From: Microscilla marina ATCC 23134
Lineage (GTDB): Bacteria; Bacteroidota; Bacteroidia; Cytophagales; Microscillaceae
Direction of reading: 5' to 3'
Length of the DNA stretch: 64,000 nt
NCBI RefSeq assembly: GCF_000169175.1
Contig: NZ_AAWS01000030.1
Coordinates: 1 to 64,000, forward strand
Each line of letters begins with the position of its first letter. Within the stretch, counting starts at the first letter, position 1. The notes below the pieces were generated by a model. The model searched no databases, was not told where the DNA came from, and saw nothing but the letters and a program-made list of their open reading frames with translations. Positions 46,001-54,112 of the stretch are shown piece after piece. The translations under genes were made by a program, and so were the position numbers.

Positions 46001-46033
46001 GCACCAATATACATCGGTATCTAAGGACTTGAG
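46001..46033. repeat. Dispersed palindromic repeat, copy 5
   Basis: GCACCAATATACATCGGTAT is followed by CTAAGGACTTGAG, the orientation of copies 2 and 7. It lies in the spacer between the imelysin and di-heme genes. Confidence 0.7.
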
Positions 46034-46059
46034 TCTTTGGTAGCCCAGAGCCCTAAACT

Positions 46060-47466
46060 CTAAAGCGACTCCAAAAACTTAATGACCGCCTGACGGTCAC
46101 CTTTCGACAATTTCATATAAGCCTCCTTCGCCTTGACACCCTCGCCACCATGCCAAAGAATAGCCTCTTGTAAATTGCGTGCCCGCCCATCGTGCATAAA
46201 ATTGGTATGCCCGTTTACCGTTTGTACCAAGCCAATGCCCCACAAAGGCGGAGTACGCCATTCATTACCCGTTGCCTCAAAATCAGGGCGATTATCTGCC
46301 AGGTCATCGCCCATGTCGTGCAACAACAAATCGGTATAAGGGCGAATGACCTGCCCCGACAGTTCTGGAAAGCCCCTAAGAGTACCAGTCGTAAACTTGG
46401 GTGTGTGGCAAGTCATACAACCAATTTTGCGAAACAATGCCTTGCCCTTAAGCACCTCACCATCTTGCCAGTTGCGGCGAGCGGGTACTGCCACCAAATG
46501 GTTATAAGCCGTTACCGCGTCCAGGTTTTCGGCGCTTATCTCAGGGCTACCTCCATTGGGCGCCTGTTGGCAGTTGGTTTGCCCCGAAGTACAGTTTTCG
46601 TTAGGAAACAAAGGCGAAGTAATGCCCATATCGCCCAGAAAAGCCCCCGCTACTTGTTGTTTTAGCGTAGGTTTGTTGGCTTTCCAGCCAAACCTGCCCA
46701 GTGTCTTTTTTTCTTTCACCACATCCCACACATAGTTGGGTCTGCCCGACACCCCATCCTTGTTGATGTCATTGGGGTCGGCTTGTGCCAAAATATCTAT
46801 TTCGTTGATCGCCTGTAGTAGCCCCAACCCCGGAATCATAGGTGCCACCCTGGGCGAAAACAATATTTGAGGCGACATAGCCCCATAGCCCAGGTTTTTG
46901 AAGGTATACACAGGTTTGCGCAAGGTATAGGTTTCGCCGTCGTCAAACTTCCCCGCCACCTCTACATAACTCAGTGCTACATTGCCTTCTGCCTTTACCC
47001 CCAATATATGCTTGTTGTTGAGCTGGTTGCCATAGGTAGGGTCGCCCAGAGGTCCTCCGTGTTCGGTTTGCCCCGGAATGCTCAACCTGATAAGCATAGA
47101 CTCAAACACCCCACCCGGAGCAGGCGGTGTACCTCGTCCGTCGTTTACGTGGCACCCTGCACACGACACTGCATTGAATAAAGGCCCTAAGCCATCGCGG
47201 GCGGTAGTAGAGGCAGGCGCCGATACCCAAGGGTTGCGGAAAAAGGAGTTGCCTACAAAAAAATGATCAAAATTTTCATTGCTGAGGTTACGCACCGACT
47301 TGTCAAAAGCCTTGGCGCTGCTGGCAAAAACCGTAGTTTCGCCTCCCGAAAGTTCTTCGTTTTCTTCGGGCATCAACATTTCTGTTTCTGACTGGCAACT
47401 GATAAAAACTACGCTACAGTAAGCCAGTAAACTAAGAAAAAGCGTAAGGAATCTTATATGTGTCAT
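46060..47466 (-). CDS. Di-heme oxidoreductase family (DUF1111/DHOR) lipoprotein
   Basis: The product (about 468 aa from ATG 47466, MTHIRFLTLF) has a lipoprotein signal ending VVFISCQSE. Two c-type heme motifs are visible: CAGCH (with VNDGRG) and CMTCH (with TPKFTTG). They fit the di-heme oxidoreductase family, often called thiol oxidoreductase. Late segments LLLHDMGDDLADNRPDF and MHDGRARNLQEAILWHGGE are typical of the family. It sits between two imelysins, a grouping seen in other bacteria. It should act in the periplasm, where haem attachment occurs. A 15-residue longer start is possible but removes no motif. Confidence 0.9.
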   Translation of the reverse strand: MTHIRFLTLFLSLLAYCSVVFISCQSETEMLMPEENEELSGGETTVFASSAKAFDKSVRNLSNENFDHFFVGNSFFRNPWVSAPASTTARDGLGPLFNAVSCAGCHVNDGRGTPPAPGGVFESMLIRLSIPGQTEHGGPLGDPTYGNQLNNKHILGVKAEGNVALSYVEVAGKFDDGETYTLRKPVYTFKNLGYGAMSPQILFSPRVAPMIPGLGLLQAINEIDILAQADPNDINKDGVSGRPNYVWDVVKEKKTLGRFGWKANKPTLKQQVAGAFLGDMGITSPLFPNENCTSGQTNCQQAPNGGSPEISAENLDAVTAYNHLVAVPARRNWQDGEVLKGKALFRKIGCMTCHTPKFTTGTLRGFPELSGQVIRPYTDLLLHDMGDDLADNRPDFEATGNEWRTPPLWGIGLVQTVNGHTNFMHDGRARNLQEAILWHGGEGVKAKEAYMKLSKGDRQAVIKFLESL

Positions 47467-47572
47467 TGGTAGGGAATTGGCAGTTATTGAAATCAAAAGC
47501 GTAGCCAGCAATTAGCAACAAACAAAAGTAGTTATTGGGCTTTTGCTATCAAACAAAAAAACGACAGGCTTA

Positions 47573-47603
47573 TACCTGCCAGGGTGTTGAAACCTGGCAG
47601 GTA
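47573..47603. repeat. Hairpin repeat G, copy 2 (possible terminator)
   Basis: A perfect 11-bp stem, TACCTGCCAGG/CCTGGCAGGTA, lies just after the imelysin copy-1 stop codon on the minus strand. A T-run follows within the 15 bases beyond the stem, so it may end or attenuate transcription between the imelysin and di-heme genes. Confidence 0.55.
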
Positions 47604-47626
47604 CCATTACTTGTTGCTTTATAACC

Positions 47627-48805
47627 TTATTTCAAAGCGTCAGACGTTTCCAGCGTAAGGTTACCTAAGTTGAGCTTTTGAGCAATCGACTCAATAGAAC
47701 GGGTTTGGGCTCTCAGAGCCGTGATCGCCACCTCTACGCGTTGGTTTCCAGCTGTATTGCCTTGGCTTATCTCCTTGTCGAAGGGCGCCTGAATAGCCAG
47801 TGTAGCTGCTTTGGTAGCTTCCAGTTCGGTTTTTATCTGGGCATACAGTTCTTTGTCGACTACTTCTACCAAGGAGGCAATGCCCTTGCCCGTAACACTG
47901 CCATAAGTACCCCAGTATACATTATAAATTCCCTGGGCATTGGTTACTATATCACGGTGAGTATTATCGCTAAAGCAAGAGTGTTCGTCTTCCTGGTCGT
48001 GGTTAAACAAAGCTACCTTCATACGCTCTCCGGCAAGTTCTGCTTCAGACAAGCTACCCATTCCGGTCAAAATTCTTACTATCGACTTGTTGCCATCTGC
48101 TACAAAACTAGTGCGGTAACTGGCACCCTCTGCCCAGGCATCTCTCACTGTTTTTAAGTCCTCGAGCAATAAATCAATCGTTACGTGCAAATATGTTTTG
48201 CGTCGGTCGGCATTGGTAGCCGTAGTATAATCAGTAAAAGCACGTTGGCCGGCGTTGCTGTAGTCGCCGCCAGGGTTGGTATCTTGTCCCCACAACAAAA
48301 ACTCAATGGCGTGGTAGCCAATGCTGATATTTTTTTCACCCCCTTTTTCGTTGTTGCCTCTCAATGTAGCAGCATCAATGGTTTGGGTTAAATCATTGAT
48401 GATACCAGCCGTGGCATTGCCGGCTACATAATCTATAAAGTTTTCGTCCAATGGCCAGGCATTGATCGCCCCCTCCGGACCAGTAGCAGAGTTATCGATA
48501 GGCCCTTCGTAAAAACGAAAAACCTCGGTTTGCCCATAAGGTTCGCGGGCGTCTTTCCAGGCTTGCTTGGCAGCGTCAAACTTGGCTTGGTCGGGGTTGG
48601 CTACAAAAGCGTCAATGCTTGTTTTGAGTGCTACCACCTTGTCGTAGCTATCACTATAGCTCTGGTGAGCTATTTTGGCATAAGTTTCCAATACCTCAGC
48701 CACCTGAGTAGCGTCAGGGGTAGGGGGAGTAGTTTCTTCCTTTTTTTTGCAGGCATTGAGTAACATTACAAATACCAGCAGGGGTAATACTTTAATCAAT
48801 TGCAT
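47627..48805 (-). CDS. Imelysin-family lipoprotein (peptidase M75-like), copy 1
   Basis: The 392-aa product has a lipoprotein signal (VMLLNACKKKE) and two imelysin helical repeats. The conserved GYHAIEFLLWGQD contains the intact GxHxxE motif with His and Glu, and DENFIDYV and NNEKGGEKNISI frame it. Imelysins and the related IrpA proteins act outside the cytoplasm in iron acquisition; peptidase activity was the original claim. It is the probable first gene of the cluster (imelysin, di-heme, imelysin, HTTM), all on the minus strand with 115-280 base gaps. Confidence 0.9.
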   Translation of the reverse strand: MQLIKVLPLLVFVMLLNACKKKEETTPPTPDATQVAEVLETYAKIAHQSYSDSYDKVVALKTSIDAFVANPDQAKFDAAKQAWKDAREPYGQTEVFRFYEGPIDNSATGPEGAINAWPLDENFIDYVAGNATAGIINDLTQTIDAATLRGNNEKGGEKNISIGYHAIEFLLWGQDTNPGGDYSNAGQRAFTDYTTATNADRRKTYLHVTIDLLLEDLKTVRDAWAEGASYRTSFVADGNKSIVRILTGMGSLSEAELAGERMKVALFNHDQEDEHSCFSDNTHRDIVTNAQGIYNVYWGTYGSVTGKGIASLVEVVDKELYAQIKTELEATKAATLAIQAPFDKEISQGNTAGNQRVEVAITALRAQTRSIESIAQKLNLGNLTLETSDALK

Positions 48806-49113
48806 TGTGCTATCCTTATTTAGACTCGTTAAAAATAATGCAGCAAAGATAGAATTATTTTATTCAAATAATCAATAGCCTGCCGCATTTAGTCCATCAT
48901 TTACAACCGACCTGAGCGCACATTCAATTTGCTCAATTGTGAGAATCAGTCAATTATAATAAAATCATTTCTTGATATTTTTTTTCATCAAGTAAGTGCT
49001 TTCACCACTGCACATTGGTAGGAGATCAAAAAGCTGGTGCAGGGATGCTAAAATTGTATAACAATGGCAGTGCAGAATGCCGACGTATATTGATAAGCTG
49101 TGAAGCTATCGGC

Positions 49114-49149
49114 AAAAAAAAACCGCAGATGTTGGTAACACCCACGGTT
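49114..49149 (-). terminator. Intrinsic terminator after def
   Basis: On the minus strand AACCG and CGGTT close a stem with inner GTGTT/AACAT-type pairs, followed by at least seven Ts. It lies about 30 bases after the def stop codon. Confidence 0.7.
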
Positions 49150-49175
49150 GGTCAATTCTTTATGATACAGCACAT

Positions 49176-49727
49176 TTATTTTTTTGCCGCAGGAAAACGC
49201 ATCCTATAATCAACCCGTACATCACCCTTGCTTATTTTGGTAAGGCGCGACTTGAGCAAACGTTTCTTAAAGCCCGAAAGGTAATCGGTAAACAATACCC
49301 CTTCTATATGGTCGTATTCGTGCTGAATCACCCTTGCCGCCATACCATCATACTCTGCTTCGTGTTCTTTCCAGTTGAGGTCAAAGTATTTGATACGAAT
49401 TTTAGGCTGTCGACTTACATTCTCTCTTATGTCAGGAATACTCAAACAACCTTCTTCAAATACCCATTCGGTACCTTCTTCTTCCAGTATCACCGGGTTA
49501 ATAAAAGTCATCTTCATGTTTTGTAGCGCCTCATCCATTGGCTCAGGGTCAATCACAAACAAACGCAGGCTTTTGCCTATTTGCGGAGCTGCCAGCCCCA
49601 CGCCATGCGCCTCATACATGGTTTCAAACATATTTTCTACCAGTTCACTCACATCAGTACCTGGTGCTATTTCCTCGGCTTTTTTTTTCAATACGGGGTC
49701 ACCGTAAGCCACAATCGGATAAATCAT
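49176..49727 (-). CDS. def: Peptide deformylase
   Basis: The 183-aa enzyme removes the formyl group from nascent proteins using Fe2+. All three deformylase motifs are present: GVGLAAPQIG (near 41-50), EEGCLSIP with the metal Cys, and QHEYDHIEG with the two metal His residues and the catalytic Glu. Length and motif spacing are standard. It starts MIYPIVAYGDPVL, the usual N-terminus. RuvX gene lies upstream on the same strand after a 390-base repeat-rich spacer. Confidence 0.97.
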   Translation of the reverse strand: MIYPIVAYGDPVLKKKAEEIAPGTDVSELVENMFETMYEAHGVGLAAPQIGKSLRLFVIDPEPMDEALQNMKMTFINPVILEEEGTEWVFEEGCLSIPDIRENVSRQPKIRIKYFDLNWKEHEAEYDGMAARVIQHEYDHIEGVLFTDYLSGFKKRLLKSRLTKISKGDVRVDYRMRFPAAKK

Positions 49728-49863
49728 CTTATATCAAAATTTTTATTATTACTTATACTTTAGTCGATAGATTAGTAGTCCATAGTCAATAGTTTTTGTG
49801 GTTTGCTTGGCTCTTGTTTGACCGAAAGTTATGAGGGTGCTTTAGTCCATAGCCCCCACAGGG

Positions 49864-49889
49864 CAAATCCTTAGATGCTGATGTATGTC
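49864..49889. repeat. Dispersed palindromic repeat, copy 6 (degenerate)
   Basis: CAAATCCTTAGATGCTGATG is recognisable as the copy-3/4 arm plus left half of the palindrome; the right half is decayed. Confidence 0.45.
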
Positions 49890-50116
49890 TAACCCCCTTG
49901 CTGTAATACAATGAAAGTCCGGGATTTATCGGGGTGTTTGCCCTTATGAAGAGTAAACAAGCGTGAATTAAATGCTTTTTGAGTGGAAAATCTTATTGAC
50001 AAAGTTTATTTTCCTGACATAATTCACTGATGATCAGTTGGACCCACGTACACTCCTAATTCTTAATTGAAAATTGTAAAAGCCCCGCTTTGCGAACCAT
50101 CAAACCATTTAAACTA

Positions 50117-50533
50117 TCACAGCTGCATTTTCTCCAGGTAAGACTGCAATATTACTACCGCACTCACCTTGTCTATGTTGCCCTTTTCGCGGCGATACTT
50201 CTTCGTAGTACCCCCAGCAATCATTGCATTGAGGGCTATTTTAGAAGTGAACCGTTCGTCGTGGGTTTCTATGTCCGTGTCCGGGAAATTTTTCTTGAGT
50301 AAATTAAGAAAAGCTTCTACGTGTTTGGTAGCGTGGCTTTCGGTGCCGTCCAATCGCTTGGGCATGCCTACTACAAACAACTCAATGCCTTCTTGCTCGT
50401 GGTAGTCTTTCAAAAACTGGATGACATCTTTTGAGTGGACAGTGTCTAAGGCAGTAGCAATAATTTTGAGTGGATCAGTCACCGCCAATCCCACTCTTTT
50501 GGTTCCATAGTCAATGGCAACAATACGCGGCAT
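50117..50533 (-). CDS. ruvX: Putative pre-16S rRNA nuclease (RuvX/YqgF family)
   Basis: The 138-aa product has the RNase H-like fold of the YqgF family, which matures the 5' end of 16S rRNA or resolves Holliday junctions. The catalytic strand IVAIDYGTKRVGLAV carries the first Asp, and VGMPKRLDGTE and DERFTSKIAL hold the conserved Gly/Arg and the second acidic region; a late Asp lies in NIDKVSAVVIL. It starts at an ATG giving the usual MPRIVAIDYG. The gene is typical housekeeping and usually near def or other translation genes. Confidence 0.93.
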   Translation of the reverse strand: MPRIVAIDYGTKRVGLAVTDPLKIIATALDTVHSKDVIQFLKDYHEQEGIELFVVGMPKRLDGTESHATKHVEAFLNLLKKNFPDTDIETHDERFTSKIALNAMIAGGTTKKYRREKGNIDKVSAVVILQSYLEKMQL

Positions 50534-50819
50534 ATCAATAATTTAAGTACTAATGCAGAATTAAATACATTTAATAAATAGACATAATTGTCGTATTATA
50601 AACTAACTATATCTGATTGCTTATAGCTTGTTGCTGCTTAATTTAGACATAAACAACTGTAGGTAATGAGCTACAAGCAGGTTTGAACCAATCATATAAA
50701 ATCAGCTATGCTTCATAATGATTGGTATTGTTTTTTTATAGTAAGTACCAAGGTAGCATTAAATATACCTAATGAGTAGGTGTAACTACCTTATGATGAG
50801 CAAGTGGCTCTTACTTGTA

Positions 50820-50853
50820 GCACCGATATACATCGGTATCTAAGGGCTTATAG
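50820..50853. repeat. Dispersed palindromic repeat, copy 7
   Basis: GCACCGATATACATCGGTAT then CTAAGGGCTTATAG. Arms on both sides contain AGCTCATTACTTGC- and CTTACTTGTAG-like sequences. The rest of the 450-base spacer 50534-50984 shows nothing else. Confidence 0.75.
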
Positions 50854-50984
50854 CTCATTACTTGCTGCTACTTATCAGGTATAAACCTAGTCATTAGGCA
50901 AAATTAGACAAATCTCTACTGATTAGCGCGCGATTCAATAGTTAATTTCATTTATATAACCCTGGAGGGCATAAAATCAAGGGT

Positions 50985-51728
50985 TTAGTTATAGTGATGG
51001 CGTTTTTTAAGCATTTGTTTTACCTTTAGCTCCAGCTGTAATGCCTTGGGAAACAAAATTTGATTTTCTATTTTGGCATGTACCTGCAAGTCCTTTTCCA
51101 AAGCCTGTAGCTCCATAAAAAGCACCCTCAAGTGTAAATGGGCGTTTTGGTCAAGGTAGTAGTTATTGGTAATATCTCTGATGCCCTTCATTTCGTCGTC
51201 GTGGGTGTCGTGCTCAATGGCAAGCAAATGCACTTGATTTTTCTCCATTTCATAATGCAACTTGCTGGCGTTGTAATGCCCCTGAGAGGCACCCATCAAT
51301 AGCATAACATATCGGAAAAAAGTATCTTCTTCTTCGTGGATATGATGAATGAAATCTTCGGTAAATAAAGGAAAGAGTAATTGAAGATCGCGAATAGTAT
51401 GAGCGTTTCCTATTTTTTGAGGGTCAAGGTTTTCAATCAACGACGCCATATAAGGCAACTTTTCGTTGATAAACACATAATGGGCGTGACGCAAGTACTC
51501 AATCACCAAGTCTGCCGGGTAAGTATTGAGAGGAAGTTCTTTAGGCTGGTGATGGATAGCCTCAAGGCTACTCACTACCTTTTCTACGTTGAGATTTCTC
51601 GCCTTACAAACCTGAGCAAGCGTATCGTTTGAGTAATTGTAGAACTCAATGCCAAAATAGTGTAATACGGCAGCGTATACATAATTTTCGGTCACTAGTT
51701 CGTTTATTTTTTTGGCAACTAACCTCAT
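50985..51728 (-). CDS. Hemerythrin-like protein related to ScdA/RIC iron-sulphur repair proteins
   Basis: From the ATG at 51728 (MRLVAKKINEL) the 247-aa protein begins with an ScdA N-terminal-like region (YAAVLHYFGIEFYNYSNDTLAQVCK), then a hemerythrin-type four-helix bundle with FIHHIHEEED, LAIEHDTHDDEM and VHAKIENQILF, which supply the di-iron ligands. RIC/ScdA proteins repair nitrosylated iron-sulphur clusters. The usual Cys-Cys-Gly-Gly of the N-terminal region is replaced (EFYNYSNDT), so the repair role may not hold. A 29-residue upstream extension (start 51815) lies in repeat sequence and is rejected. Confidence 0.8.
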   Translation of the reverse strand: MRLVAKKINELVTENYVYAAVLHYFGIEFYNYSNDTLAQVCKARNLNVEKVVSSLEAIHHQPKELPLNTYPADLVIEYLRHAHYVFINEKLPYMASLIENLDPQKIGNAHTIRDLQLLFPLFTEDFIHHIHEEEDTFFRYVMLLMGASQGHYNASKLHYEMEKNQVHLLAIEHDTHDDEMKGIRDITNNYYLDQNAHLHLRVLFMELQALEKDLQVHAKIENQILFPKALQLELKVKQMLKKRHHYN

Positions 51729-51872
51729 ATACTTGTTCCTAAATTGTGAGATTGTAAGATGATTGTAATAGATAAAGCAAATAAGTACTAATACAGCATT
51801 AAATACGGCTAACAAGTAGCTATTGTTAGCTTATGATGAGTGAGTTAGCCTTATTTTTATTATCGTTAATTA

Positions 51873-51904
51873 TACCAATATGTATTGGCATTCAAGGCTT
51901 GTGG
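51873..51904. repeat. Dispersed palindromic repeat, copy 8
   Basis: TACCAATATGTATTGGCA is a perfect-arm variant (CCAATA/TATTGG), followed by TTCAAGGCTTGTGG. It stands between the hemerythrin-like and methyltransferase genes. Confidence 0.6.
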
Positions 51905-51943
51905 CTACTTGCTATATAGAAAGTGCTTAGCAAAAATAAAAAA

Positions 51944-52717
51944 TTAAACCTTTTTACACAAATACACAATTTCTTTAGAAGGCAACGAATACTTTTCTAC
52001 CAATGCCTTGTCCAGATGCATCACATAGTCATCTTCTATTACTTCAAAACCACCCTGTTGCAAGCGTATGCCATAGTCGGTACCATACATGCGCACGTGG
52101 TCTTCTTGTCCAAAAGCCTTGAAACGCTCCGATGGACTGATAATGTTAGCATCTTCGTAAGTAAGCTCTAGCCCTTCTGCGATAAAAGGCACTTGAATAA
52201 TAGCCCAACCACCGGGCTTTAGTACACGGTGAATCTCACTCATTGCCTTGATGTCATCGTCTACGTGTTCCATTACGTGGTTGCAAAAAGCCACGTCAAA
52301 AGTACTTGCGTCAAAAGGAATGTCATGTACATCCATTTTTACCTTGGCAAGCGGCGACTCTAAGTCAGCCGTGATATAGTCGAGGTTAGGCATTTTGTCA
52401 AACCGTTTGATAAAGCAAGCTTCAGGAGCAATGTGCAATACCTTGAGTTGATCTTTAAAAAAGTTGGTTTTTTCTTTTAAGTACAAATGCATCAGGCGGT
52501 GCCGCTCCAGCGATAAGCAATTGGGGCACAAGGCATTGTTTCGTGCCGACTCACCCCTGCCATAAGGCAGAAACTTCTTGAAATTTTTGCTGCATACTGG
52601 GCAGTGTACCTTATCTCCCCGGTAAAATATGGCCAAAACTTTGAGCGCCAGCGGGCTTATAATTTGTAAATACTTTCTTGGAACTCGTCTAATGATCCAG
52701 CTAATGAGTTTTTTCAT
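51944..52717 (-). CDS. Class I SAM-dependent methyltransferase with N-terminal zinc ribbon
   Basis: From ATG 52717 (MKKLISWIIRR) the 257-aa product has a putative zinc site CPVC...CPNC in VHCPVCSKNF and ALCPNCLSLERHRL, then a methyltransferase domain: HIAPEAC, DYITADLES (motif II), MDVHDIPFDASTFDVAFCNHVMEHV, and EIHRVLKPGGWAIIQVPF. It resembles proteins that modify surface polysaccharides or lipids; the next gene is an RmlD-like sugar-nucleotide reductase, divergent from it. The exact substrate is unknown. A five-residue longer start (52732) is possible. Confidence 0.87.
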   Translation of the reverse strand: MKKLISWIIRRVPRKYLQIISPLALKVLAIFYRGDKVHCPVCSKNFKKFLPYGRGESARNNALCPNCLSLERHRLMHLYLKEKTNFFKDQLKVLHIAPEACFIKRFDKMPNLDYITADLESPLAKVKMDVHDIPFDASTFDVAFCNHVMEHVDDDIKAMSEIHRVLKPGGWAIIQVPFIAEGLELTYEDANIISPSERFKAFGQEDHVRMYGTDYGIRLQQGGFEVIEDDYVMHLDKALVEKYSLPSKEIVYLCKKV

Positions 52718-52812
52718 GAAGGTCAAAATCAAATGTAATTACAAAGCTACGGCTAAAGTCTGAAAAAATGAAGCAAACAAAATACACAAGTGACTTCTGC
52801 CAACGATAAAAG

Positions 52813-52842
52813 TTGTATTTAGAGTACTTATTGGTAGCTTTG
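52813..52842 (+). promoter_or_regulatory. Bacteroidota-type promoter for the RmlD-like gene
   Basis: TTG at 52813-52815 is followed after exactly 19 bases by TAGCTTTG (52835-52842), a complete TAnnTTTG. The predicted start is near 52849, leaving a leader of about 28 bases. Confidence 0.6.
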
Positions 52843-52876
52843 TACCTGATTTGCTATTCTCAAAAACATTTTAAAA

Positions 52877-53812
52877 ATGCAAAAAATACTCATTACTGGT
52901 TCCAACGGTTTATTGGGTCAAAAGCTCCAGCAATTACTCATTACGTCGCCTTATAATACCACCGTAGAAGTACTGGCTACTTCGCGTGGCAACAATCGTT
53001 GCTCTATCACCAATGCCAATCTGCGTTACCAGTCCATGGACATTACCAATCGTGAAGAGGTGATCGCAACCCTGACCGAGTTTAAACCAGATGCTGTGAT
53101 ACACACTGCTGCCATGACCCAGGTTGATGACTGTGAGACTCAACGTGACTTGTGCTGGCAGCTCAATGTAAACAGTGTAGAGTATTTGATAGAGGCTTGC
53201 CAACAGCTAAAGCAAGCAGGAAAGGCGCCTTTCTTGGTTCATTTGTCTACTGACTTTATATTCGATGGGGCAGCTGGTCCTTACCATGAAGAAGCCACCG
53301 CCAACCCGGTAAGTTATTATGGCGAAAGCAAACTAGCCGCTGAACAGGCTTTGCTGGCAAGCAATATACAGTGGAGCATTGCCCGTACCGTGCTGGTGTA
53401 TGGCATAACCGAGGCTATGAGCCGCTCGAACATCATTTTGTGGGTGAAAAAATCGCTTGAAGAGGGCAAAACCATTCATGTAGTAAACGACCAATGGCGC
53501 ACACCTACTCTTGCCGAAGACCTTGCTATGGGGTGCTTCTTGATGGCCGACAAGAAAATTAGTGGTATTTTTAACATATCGGGCAAAGATTTTCTGACGC
53601 CCTACGAAATGGCGATTAAAACCGCAAAATACTTTAACCTCGATGCGTCATTAATTGTAAAAACCGATGCTTCACGGTTTTCGCAACCTGCCAAAAGACC
53701 ACCAAAAACCGGGTTTATTCTTGATAAAGCAATCCAACAACTCAATTATGCGCCGCGCTCGTTCGATGAAGGCATTGCTATTCTTGACCAACAGCTCAAG
53801 GCCACAGTATAG
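52877..53812 (+). CDS. RmlD-like dTDP-4-dehydrorhamnose reductase / SDR family protein
   Basis: The 311-aa protein is an extended short-chain reductase. It has the NAD(P) motif GSNGLLGQ (residues 8-15), the active-site Tyr-x3-Lys in YYGESKLAAEQ, VHLSTDFIFDGAAGPYHEEA around the catalytic Ser/Thr, and the RmlD-like FNISGKDFLTPYEMA. It could reduce dTDP-4-keto-rhamnose or a similar sugar nucleotide. No rmlA, B or C genes are near, so the label is by similarity. The gene has its own promoter and is divergent from the zinc-ribbon methyltransferase. Confidence 0.85.
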   Translation: MQKILITGSNGLLGQKLQQLLITSPYNTTVEVLATSRGNNRCSITNANLRYQSMDITNREEVIATLTEFKPDAVIHTAAMTQVDDCETQRDLCWQLNVNSVEYLIEACQQLKQAGKAPFLVHLSTDFIFDGAAGPYHEEATANPVSYYGESKLAAEQALLASNIQWSIARTVLVYGITEAMSRSNIILWVKKSLEEGKTIHVVNDQWRTPTLAEDLAMGCFLMADKKISGIFNISGKDFLTPYEMAIKTAKYFNLDASLIVKTDASRFSQPAKRPPKTGFILDKAIQQLNYAPRSFDEGIAILDQQLKATV

Positions 53813-53985
53813 GGTTGGGCTACTATAAAGCATACCAGAAAATAGGGGTGTATGCGCGAAAATCTTGATATTGTTTAATCAATTTGCTTTTTTTTGCGTA
53901 TACATTTCGCTATTTTTGTTGTTATAGCATTTTCTGCTCAATTTTTGTTCTTCCCAGTAGTATATTATTTTAAATGAGCAAATTG

Positions 53986-54038
53986 AATCAATAAAGGCGG
54001 TTTTTGGTGTTTTAAAAACCCAAATAATTTTATTGATT
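53986..54038. promoter_or_regulatory. Double hairpin upstream of the NACHT-LRR gene
   Basis: AATCAATAAA (53986) and TTTATTGATT (to 54038) are exact complements and enclose a second stem, GGTTTTT/AAAAACC. The structure ends about 75 bases before the NACHT-LRR start and could be an attenuator or the end of the upstream transcript. Confidence 0.5.
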
Positions 54039-54112
54039 TCTAATCGTACAAAAAATAATGCGTGGAGCTTGTATGATTGTTAATTTGCCTAACCCTATAA
54101 GCTTTAGAAACA

